From an uncultured Oscillospiraceae bacterium (GTDB lineage Bacteria > Bacillota > Clostridia > Oscillospirales > Oscillospiraceae), in contig CAKUHW010000013.1 in NCBI GenBank assembly GCA_934659415.1, forward strand, positions 1-10,444: 10,444 nt of DNA, in the 5' to 3' direction. A program made the translations under genes and the position numbers. Below, piece after piece: positions 6,237-10,444 of the stretch (positions within the stretch are counted from its first letter, which is position 1; each line of letters begins with the position of its first letter). Under the pieces are notes generated by a model. It did not search any database, was not told the origin of the DNA, and was given only the letters and a program-made list of their open reading frames with translations.

Positions 6237-6291
6237 GCGGGCCGGGCAGGGAAGGCCCGGGGGAGCAGATCGTATGAGAGGAGGGCTCAGC

Positions 6292-6933
6292 ATGAAAAAG
6301 ATCAAGGTGCTGCTGATCGTACTGGTGTGCCTTGCGGCCGTCGGCGGTGTGGCCGCCGTGGCCCAGCTGCGGACGACTCCGGAGCATCCGTTCCGGCAGG
6401 AGGATCTGGGCGGCGAGGTGTTGGCCCGCTACAAAGACTACGAGATCACCCGCTCGACGGTGGACGATTACCTGCGGCAGCTGAACTTTCTCTCCGGAGA
6501 TACGGCAGAAGCCGGCAATGCAGGGACAGGGGACCGGGAGGTCATCGACCTGCTGCTGAAGAATACTATTCTCTATGAGGAGGCGGCAGCCCGGGGCTGC
6601 GCCGCCACTCAGGAGGAGGTGGACGAGGCGATGGAGGCCATCAAGACATCCTACTATGAGAACTGGGGTGGAACAGAGGATATCGATGAATACTGCGCAT
6701 ATATGGAAATCACTGTGGAGGAGTATTTTGACACATTGGCCGAGCTGCTGCCCAGAACGCTCTCCCGCCAGAACCTGAAGGACGCAGTGGGCCGGGAGTA
6801 CTGCGAGGCCCACGGGATAGAATTTACGAAAATGAACCAACCGGCCGAGATACAGACCTATGTGCAGAATTATATTGACGATCTGTTCCGGTCCCACGCG
6901 GACGAGATCGTGTACGATATCTCTGTGAACTGA
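6292..6933 (+). CDS. Membrane-anchored SurA-N-like protein lacking a PPIase domain
   Basis: A 213-residue protein with an N-terminal membrane anchor (KKIK then residues 6-24, VLLIVLVCLAAVGGVAAVA). C13 is not in a lipobox, so it is an uncleaved anchor or signal peptide. The extracytoplasmic part resembles the SurA/PrsA/trigger-factor helical chaperone domain: GEVLARYKDYEITRSTVDDYLRQL (41-64), then DLLLKNTILYEEAAARGCAATQEEVDEAMEAIK (86-118). Next comes an EYCAYMEITVEEYFDTLAELLPRTL segment and a final helical stretch. No parvulin (rotamase) domain is present, whereas PrsA-type foldases carry one, so a holdase or partner-binding role is possible. GGAGGG (6280-6285) sits 6 nt from ATG 6292. In-frame ATG 6274 lies upstream of that site and is disfavoured. 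It follows the first lipoprotein gene by 55 bp. Confidence 0.78.
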   Translation: MKKIKVLLIVLVCLAAVGGVAAVAQLRTTPEHPFRQEDLGGEVLARYKDYEITRSTVDDYLRQLNFLSGDTAEAGNAGTGDREVIDLLLKNTILYEEAAARGCAATQEEVDEAMEAIKTSYYENWGGTEDIDEYCAYMEITVEEYFDTLAELLPRTLSRQNLKDAVGREYCEAHGIEFTKMNQPAEIQTYVQNYIDDLFRSHADEIVYDISVN

Positions 6934-6988
6934 CCGGCCCGCGGCAAGGGCAGAGGCTCTGCCCCGCTTTTGGCGCACCGTGCGTGCG

Positions 6989-7129
6989 GGCCTTGCCTCT
7001 CCCTCTGGGAGAGGTGGCCGAGCGCAGCGAGGACGGAGAGGGCGAACAGAGGGCAATGCCCGGTCAAAAGGCCGCAGGGCCCTCTCAGTCACCTGCGGTG
7101 ACAGCTCTCCCAGAGGGAGAGCCAAGGGC
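6989..7129 (+). repeat. Palindromic composite repeat II, copy 2
   Basis: The outer ends are inverted relatives (GCCTTGCCTCTCCC and GGGAGAGCCAAGGGC). The left half has the hairpin CTCTCCCTCTGGGAGAG. The right half, read on the minus strand, has CTCTCCCTCTGGGAGAG and then a perfect stem (GTCACC 7088-7093, GGTGAC 7097-7102) and TGAGAGGGC. It aligns with the reverse complement of 3146-3266. Confidence 0.83.
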
Positions 7130-7131
7130 GC

Positions 7132-7164
7132 GGCAAGGGCAGAGCCCTTGCCCTACGGGTGCGC
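7132..7164 (+). repeat. 33-bp hairpin repeat, copy 1
   Basis: Arms GGCAAGGGC and GCCCTTGCC form a perfect 9-bp stem with loop AGA, followed by CTACGGGTGCGC. The same 33 bases occur at 9231-9263, and an inverted copy of the hairpin part occurs at 7416-7444. A degenerate version is at 6942-6964. Confidence 0.88.
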
Positions 7165-7167
7165 AGC

Positions 7168-7334
7168 GGCCATAGGTTCCTGCCAGACCCATACCCCCCT
7201 TGTGTAAAGGGGGGGACGCCAGCGCCCTTTGCTGGCTGGGGGGATTGTTACCGTGGCAGAGGCGGGCAGCCATGGCGGACAATCCCTCAGTCACGGCTCC
7301 GCCGCGCCAGCTCCCTTTGCACAAGGGAGCTTTG
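7168..7334 (-). repeat. Palindromic composite repeat I, copy 2 (inverted)
   Basis: The reverse complement aligns end to end with copy 1 at 2806-2963. AGCTCCCTTGTGCAAAGGGAGCT is on the minus-strand left, TGAGGGATTGTCC is in the middle with the conserved CCATGG centre, and CCCCCCCTTTACACAAGGGGGG is at the far end. The similarity continues about 25 bp beyond the hairpin (GGTTCCTGCCAGACCC versus the reverse complement of 2939-2957). This extension shows the mobile or duplicated unit is longer than the hairpins alone. Confidence 0.82.
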
Positions 7335-7415
7335 GGGTGCAGCAAAACTTCGGCCTGCCCTCCTACCCACAGCGGCGTGCCGGGCAGAAACAGGCGGGCC
7401 GCAGGGCTCTGAGAC

Positions 7416-7444
7416 CGTAGGGCAAGGGCTCTGCCCTTGCCGCG
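7416..7444 (-). repeat. 33-bp hairpin repeat family, inverted copy
   Basis: CGTAGGGCAAGGGCTCTGCC and the following CTTGCCGCG are the reverse complement of 7129-7157. Together with the copy at 7132 it brackets the inverted composite I. Confidence 0.8.
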
Positions 7445-7452
7445 GGCCCCGT

Positions 7453-7485
7453 GGCTGGCGCGCAGCGCTGACTGAGGGATTGTTT
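7453..7485 (+). repeat. Headless half-unit of the composite I family
   Basis: GGCTGGCGCGCAGCGCTGAC followed by TGAGGGATTGTTT matches the inner part of a half-unit. The terminal hairpin is replaced by the inverted 33-bp hairpin repeat. It lies about 50 bp before the second lipoprotein gene. Confidence 0.6.
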
Positions 7486-7535
7486 CCGCCCGCAGGACAC
7501 TCTATCAGGTACCACAAAAGGAAAGGATGGTTTTT

Positions 7536-9116
7536 GTGAAGAAATGGATCGCCCTTGCCGCCGCGCTGGCGCTGATCTTCCTCGCCGCCTGCACCGGCGG
7601 CGAGAAGGAGCCGGACTTCTCCACCCTGCCCGCGGTCACGCCCTCTCCCGTAGCGGGGGAGAGCACCCCGCCGGACGTGTCGACCGCCTCTCCCGGGGCG
7701 GAGAAGAGCGGGCTGGAGGGCGCTGTGGAGGACTACTTTGCCTACCGAAACGGACTTCTCAACGGAGAGACCGAGGGCGATGCGCCCGCGGAGGAGCGGC
7801 TGCTTGCCGATGCCGCCGAGCGGGCCGCGGCGCTGCTGGCCTACTGGGAGGAGGACGGGATCTACATCGTCTCCGCGGAGACCACGGCGGAGGTCCGGGA
7901 GACAGAGCCCTCCGGGCAGGACGGCACGGTCTCCGCAACGGTCTACGAGTCCGTACAGCTGGGATACAACTTCACGGGGCCGGACGCACCGGCGGAGTAC
8001 GAGATGGGCTACGGTATCCCGCATTTTCTGCTCCTCGAGGCCGGTACATACCGAATTCTGCGGGACGGCTATGACGACAGCCGGATGAGCGGCCATATCT
8101 CGGAGGACTACGACCCGGAGCAGGACCCGTACCGCTGCGATGGCGGCGTGGAGGAGACCATGCCGCTGCTCATCTACCGGCCGGAGGAGGCCACGGTGGG
8201 CAGCGTCCTGTGGGTCCTGAAGACAGGGGACATCATCCAGTGGGCGGAGCGTCTGCTGTCCGCGCCGGAGGGGGAGAAGAGTTCGCAGGTGGCCTGGGAC
8301 CTGCCCGTGTGGGACGGAAATACGGCCTTCCTCACCACCCGGGACGGCACGGACTATAAGCCGCTGCAGCCGGACGTGCAGATAAAGCGCCTGAATATCG
8401 GCCAGAGCCGCGGCAAAGGCCATACCATGGCAGGGCTTCAGACCGTCATCCTCTCCGACAGCGGGGAGATCGTCCGGCTGCCGGAGGTGCCCAAGCCCGA
8501 GGGGACGCGCGAGACGGTCCTGCTCTCCTCCAGTCTGGAGAAGGGTGTGTTCCGGATGGTGGTGCTCTGCCTGGACGACCGGGACGGGGGCTGGTTCCTG
8601 TGTTATCGGGGTGGCCTGTTCAACGGCACGGCGGCCTGGGGGCAGCCCATCCCGATCCCGGAAAAATATATCCAGTCTCTGACACAATACGGTACGCCCC
8701 GGCTCACCGCCATTGTGGGGGACCGGTGCTATTTCAGCGGCGGGCGCACCGTGGCCTGGCTGGACCTGTCCGACGGCACTGTGGGCGACCTGTCCGATCT
8801 GACCGATCAGGTGGATGCCATGCTCCCGGACATGAGAAGAGCGCAGGGTCAGGGAGGAGAATTTTGGGTGTGCCCGGTGGGGCAGTGGGGGAACCTCGCT
8901 GCTGCGCACATTGAGTACCAGAAAAAAGATGACCCCAGCCGGTGGGTGGACGCTTACCTCGCCTGGGAAGGGGACGCCCTCATCGGCGTTCTGACCGTGG
9001 AGCGGGATGAGAACGGTGCGGACCGCACGATCACCACCTACGGCAGCGACGGCGAGCTGCTGAAGACGCTGGAGCCGGAGTATATCCTGCTTCGGACGCC
9101 CAACAGCAATTACTGA
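7536..9116 (+). CDS. Large lipoprotein with NTF2-like N-terminal region
   Basis: A 526-residue exported lipoprotein. Signal peptide KKW + IALAAALALIFLAA and lipobox LAAC (16-19) put Cys19 at the lipidation site; a Pro/Ser/Thr-rich linker runs to about residue 57. Residues 58-190 look like the NTF2-like lead domain seen before some amidase domains. EGAVEDYFAYRNGLLNGE comes first, then IYIVSAETTAEVRETE and TVSATVYESVQLGYNF, ending GTYRILRDGYDDSRMSG. The remaining ~330 residues are rich in short beta strands and Trp/Gly turns (AWDLPVWDGNTAFLTTRDG, GLQTVILSDSGEIVRLPE, DRCYFSGGRTVAWLDLSDG), suggesting a beta-propeller-like sensor or binding domain, not assigned. GTG 7536 aligns with the ATG of the paralogous leader and lies 9 nt after AAAGG. 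ATG 7527 (three codons longer) is the alternative. Confidence 0.83.
   Translation: MKKWIALAAALALIFLAACTGGEKEPDFSTLPAVTPSPVAGESTPPDVSTASPGAEKSGLEGAVEDYFAYRNGLLNGETEGDAPAEERLLADAAERAAALLAYWEEDGIYIVSAETTAEVRETEPSGQDGTVSATVYESVQLGYNFTGPDAPAEYEMGYGIPHFLLLEAGTYRILRDGYDDSRMSGHISEDYDPEQDPYRCDGGVEETMPLLIYRPEEATVGSVLWVLKTGDIIQWAERLLSAPEGEKSSQVAWDLPVWDGNTAFLTTRDGTDYKPLQPDVQIKRLNIGQSRGKGHTMAGLQTVILSDSGEIVRLPEVPKPEGTRETVLLSSSLEKGVFRMVVLCLDDRDGGWFLCYRGGLFNGTAAWGQPIPIPEKYIQSLTQYGTPRLTAIVGDRCYFSGGRTVAWLDLSDGTVGDLSDLTDQVDAMLPDMRRAQGQGGEFWVCPVGQWGNLAAAHIEYQKKDDPSRWVDAYLAWEGDALIGVLTVERDENGADRTITTYGSDGELLKTLEPEYILLRTPNSNY
7548..7679 (+). repeat. Shared lipoprotein leader block, copy 2
   Basis: This is the partner of 5427-5558. 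Most of the 10 differences are synonymous or conservative up to the lipobox; three changes cluster near the end of the linker. Confidence 0.88.
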
Positions 9117-9141
9117 GGGACGGACCGCCCGGCCGCGCCGC

Positions 9142-9162
9142 GGGCCGCTGAGACAGCGGCCC
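9142..9162. repeat. Perfect hairpin, GGGCCGCTG stem
   Basis: Arms GGGCCGCTG and CAGCGGCCC (9 bp, loop AGA) are followed by CCTACAG, as at 3088-3109. The inner stem base pair differs between the two copies (A-T in one, C-G in the other) with pairing kept. Confidence 0.8.
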
Positions 9163-9191
9163 CTACAGATAGGGCAAGAGACCCTGTGAAG

Positions 9192-9212
9192 CGGGCGGAT
9201 ATCATTCGCCCG
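9192..9212. repeat. Hairpin, CGGGCGGAT stem
   Basis: Arms CGGGCGGAT and ATTCGCCCG form a 9-bp stem with one G-T wobble around the loop ATC, 30 bp after the previous hairpin. It looks like a further member of the same GGGCxGxx hairpin group. Confidence 0.7.
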
Positions 9213-9230
9213 TCACTGACTGCCGGACTC

Positions 9231-9263
9231 GGCAAGGGCAGAGCCCTTGCCCTACGGGTGCGC
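9231..9263 (+). repeat. 33-bp hairpin repeat, copy 2
   Basis: Identical to 7132-7164 except at the base just beyond its end: GGCAAGGGC, AGA, GCCCTTGCC, then CTACGGGTGCGC. Confidence 0.88.
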
Positions 9264-9280
9264 GGTGCCCTTAGGCCCTT

Positions 9281-9413
9281 AAGCTCCCCTGTGCAAGGGG
9301 AGCTGGCAGCGAAGCTGACTGAGGGGTTGTCACCATGGTTGCCTGCCTTTGCCCCGGTGACAATCCCCCCCGCCAGCAAAGGGCGCTGTCGTCCCCCCTT
9401 TGCACAAGAGGGG
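9281..9413 (+). repeat. Palindromic composite repeat I, copy 3
   Basis: Same orientation as copy 1 and about 96% identical over ~120 bp by hand alignment. Here the central arms are cleaner: GGGGTTGTCACC (9323-9334) faces GGTGACAATCCCC (9356-9368) with one bulged base, around the CCATGGTTGCC centre. The end hairpins are CTCCCCTGTGCAAGGGGAG and CCCCCCTTTGCACAAGAGGGG. Confidence 0.85.
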
Positions 9414-9426
9414 ACGACAGGAGAAG

Positions 9427-9469
9427 CCCTTAAGTTTCCCTGTGTAAGGGAAGCTGGCCCGAAGCGCCC
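9427..9469 (+). repeat. Half-unit truncated at the spoVAE end
   Basis: CCCTTAAG is followed by a hairpin with arms CTTCCC-like (AGTTTCCCT and AGGGAAGCT) and GGCCCGAAGCGCC. It then breaks off into the terminator instead of continuing with TGAGGGG. Confidence 0.7.
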
Positions 9470-9489
9470 CGCCGGGGCGCTATTTTTTT
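9464..9489 (+). terminator. Rho-independent terminator (+ strand) at the end of spoVAE
   Basis: Arms GCGCCCC (9464-9470) and GGGGCGC (9474-9480) form a perfect 7-bp stem around GCC, followed by TA and seven Ts (9483-9489). It stops rightward transcription from the lipoprotein region before it runs antisense into spoVAE. The T-run doubles as the Lys-Lys codons and part of the stop of spoVAE on the other strand. In the minus direction the hairpin is not followed by Ts. Confidence 0.78.
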
Positions 9490-9836
9490 GGCCGGGCGCG
9501 GAAGAGCAGGGCGGTGAGCAGGCCGAAGAAGATGGCCGCCGCCACGCCGCCCGCCGTGGCGGTGAGACCGCCGGTAAAGGCTCCCAGCCAGCCCCGCTCT
9601 GCCACCGCCTGCTTCACGCCCCGGGCCAGGGCGTACCCGAAGCCGGTGAGAGGCACCGTGGCTCCGGCGCCCGCCCAGTCCACGGCATACTGGTAGATCC
9701 CGCAGCCCCCCAGGACCACCCCGGCCACCACATAGGTGGTGAGGATGCGGGCGGGGGTAAGGGAGGTGCGGTCGATGAGCACCTGACCGACGGCGCACAG
9801 CAGTCCGCCGGCCAGAAACGCCTTGACGTAATCCAT
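9480..9836 (-). CDS. spoVAE: Stage V sporulation protein AE (SpoVAE/AEb)
   Basis: A 118-residue integral membrane protein of the SpoVA complex, which moves dipicolinic acid into the forespore and releases it at germination. It starts MDYVKAFLAGGLLCAVGQVL and continues with TPARILTTYVVAGVVLGGCGIYQ, GAGATVPLTGFGYALARGVKQAV and GGLTATAGGVAAAIFFG, the family order. Hydrophobic segments lie at about 3-20, 31-50 and 87-112, with a weaker one at 58-72. ATG 9836-9834 directly follows the spoVAD stop, and AGGAGGTGAT (9850-9841) lies inside the end of spoVAD, so translation is coupled. In spore formers this operon is normally transcribed in the forespore by sigma-G; the promoter is outside the window. 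Confidence 0.95.
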   Translation of the reverse strand: MDYVKAFLAGGLLCAVGQVLIDRTSLTPARILTTYVVAGVVLGGCGIYQYAVDWAGAGATVPLTGFGYALARGVKQAVAERGWLGAFTGGLTATAGGVAAAIFFGLLTALLFRARPKK

Positions 9837-10444
9837 TCAGATCACCTCCTCTCCCTCGAGGACCACCGCGTGGCATACCCCGGGGATGGACTCCCCCTGC
9901 AGGGAGGAGGTTGGGGAGAGAAGCGCCCCCGTTGGACAGAAGAGGATGCGCCGCCACCGCCCGGCCAGCAGACCCGGCAGCAGCAGGGCGGTGAGCACGG
10001 CGGCGGAGCAGCCGCAGCCGGAGCCGCCGCAGTGGACGTCCTGGCTCTCCCGGTCGAAGAGGAGCAGACCGCAGTCCTGATAGTTGGTCAGGGTCACCCC
10101 GTCCGCGGCAAACAGCTCCGTGACGATCTCGTGCCCCAGCTGCCCCAGGTCTCCGGTGAGGATCAGGTCGTACCAATCAGGGGAGCGGCCGGTGTCGGCA
10201 AAGTGGGCGCGGAGGGTGTCGTAGGCGGCGGGGGCCATGGCGGCCCCCATATTGTTGGCATCCTTCACCCCCCGGTCCCGCACCCGCCCCACAGTGACGC
10301 AGGTGACGGCGGGGCCGTGCAGGCCGGGACCGCGCTCCAGCACCACAGCCCCGGCCCCGGTGGCGGTCCACTGGGCGGTGGGCGGCCGCTGGCAGCCGTA
10401 CTCCAACGGCGTGCGGTACTGCCGCTCCGCCGAGCAGAAGTGGG
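9837..10444 (-). CDS. spoVAD: Stage V sporulation protein AD, 3' part (start outside window)
   Basis: The frame is open to the window edge on the minus strand and gives 201 C-terminal residues of a ~335-residue, thiolase-fold protein. SpoVAD binds dipicolinic acid in the spore inner-membrane SpoVA complex. Recognisable stretches are HFCSAERQYRTPLEYG, RPPTAQWTATGAGA, NNMGAAMAPAAYDTL, YDLILTGDLGQLGHEI, DCGLLLFD, GGSGCGCSAAVLTALLLPGL and ATGALLSP-type CPTGALLSPTSSLQGESIPG. All occur in the SpoVAD order. TTG 10406 could be misread as a start, but the homology continues upstream of it. The gene ends at TGA 9839-9837, immediately followed by the spoVAE ATG. Confidence 0.95.
   Translation of the reverse strand, partial: HFCSAERQYRTPLEYGCQRPPTAQWTATGAGAVVLERGPGLHGPAVTCVTVGRVRDRGVKDANNMGAAMAPAAYDTLRAHFADTGRSPDWYDLILTGDLGQLGHEIVTELFAADGVTLTNYQDCGLLLFDRESQDVHCGGSGCGCSAAVLTALLLPGLLAGRWRRILFCPTGALLSPTSSLQGESIPGVCHAVVLEGEEVI

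Larger units (their letters stand above)
6934..7535. other. Repeat-filled non-coding interval before the second lipoprotein gene
   Basis: This 602 bp gap holds composite II copy 2 (6989-7129), a perfect hairpin block (7132-7164), composite I copy 2 in inverted orientation (7168-7334), the inverse of the hairpin block (7416-7444) and a headless half-unit (7453-7485). Only the last ~25 bp look like a gene leader. No promoter or T-tailed terminator is clear, and open frames here are repeat-derived. Confidence 0.75.
9117..9479. other. Repeat-filled convergent intergenic region
   Basis: In this 363 bp between the second lipoprotein gene (+) and spoVAE (-), nearly every segment is a hairpin or repeat: 9142-9162, 9192-9212, 9231-9263, 9281-9413 and 9427-9469, ending in a terminator. 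No gene is visible. Confidence 0.75.

Noticed and set aside
6238..6260. Terminator after the first lipoprotein gene
   Set aside because: GGGCC and GGCCC can pair but no T-run follows, and the next ribosome binding site is close; co-transcription is more likely.
6274..6291. Earlier ATG for the SurA-like protein
   Set aside because: The ribosome binding site GGAGGG lies downstream of this ATG and correctly precedes ATG 6292.
5196..6305. 369-codon open frame on the minus strand
   Set aside because: Antisense to the first lipoprotein gene with no motif or suitable ribosome binding site.
6980..7539. Plus-strand frames between the SurA-like gene and second lipoprotein
   Set aside because: Made of the same repeat translations (SPAVTALPEGEP-type strings); no ribosome binding site or domain.
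7287..8909. 540-codon open frame on the minus strand
   Set aside because: It lies fully antisense to the second lipoprotein gene, is Arg/Pro/His-rich without any recognisable domain, and arises from codon bias in GC-rich DNA. The plus frame has a signal peptide, lipobox and ribosome binding site.
9430..10176. 248-codon open frame on the minus strand
   Set aside because: Out-of-frame shadow across spoVAE and spoVAD, whose own frames match their families throughout.

Overview
The window looks like chromosome of a GC-rich, spore-forming member of the gut Clostridia (Oscillospiraceae / Flavonifractor-Oscillibacter-like). The reasons are roughly 65-70% GC in most genes, strong AGGAGG-type ribosome binding sites, a spoVAD-spoVAE pair, an ECF sigma factor next to a DUF4367 protein, and gene gaps packed with GC-rich palindromic repeats of a kind I recall from this group. 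The genus assignment is inference.

Layout. Positions 1-2763 (+) carry a compact run: the 3' part of glycerol kinase glpK, a COG2426 'small multidrug export' membrane protein, a histidine-phosphatase (CobC/GpmB-like) enzyme and a 98-residue membrane-anchored protein of unknown function. Positions 2764-3443 are non-coding and repeat-rich; they end in an intrinsic terminator and the promoter of the next operon. Positions 3444-5112 (+) hold an ECF sigma factor, its overlapping membrane-bound DUF4367 partner (probable anti-sigma factor) and a small secreted protein. Part of this block (about 4320-4920) drops to about 44% GC. Positions 5415-6933 (+) encode a lipoprotein with two DxDGDGxxE motifs and a SurA-N-like membrane-anchored protein. 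Positions 7536-9116 (+) encode a second, larger lipoprotein whose first ~48 residues almost copy those of the first. Positions 9480-10444 (-) are spoVAE and the 3' part of spoVAD, converging on the preceding genes at a terminator.

How the parts may work together: 3444-9116 reads as a cell-surface module, with a regulated sigma/anti-sigma pair followed by one secreted protein, two lipoproteins and one membrane-anchored chaperone-like protein. No enzyme or defence function can be assigned, and operon continuity across the repeat-filled gaps is not proven. The clearest non-gene signal is a superfamily of palindromic half-units (a terminal hairpin, then a second short stem, then TGAGGGG). They are paired head-to-head into ~120-165 bp composites that occur in both orientations across all the large gaps.
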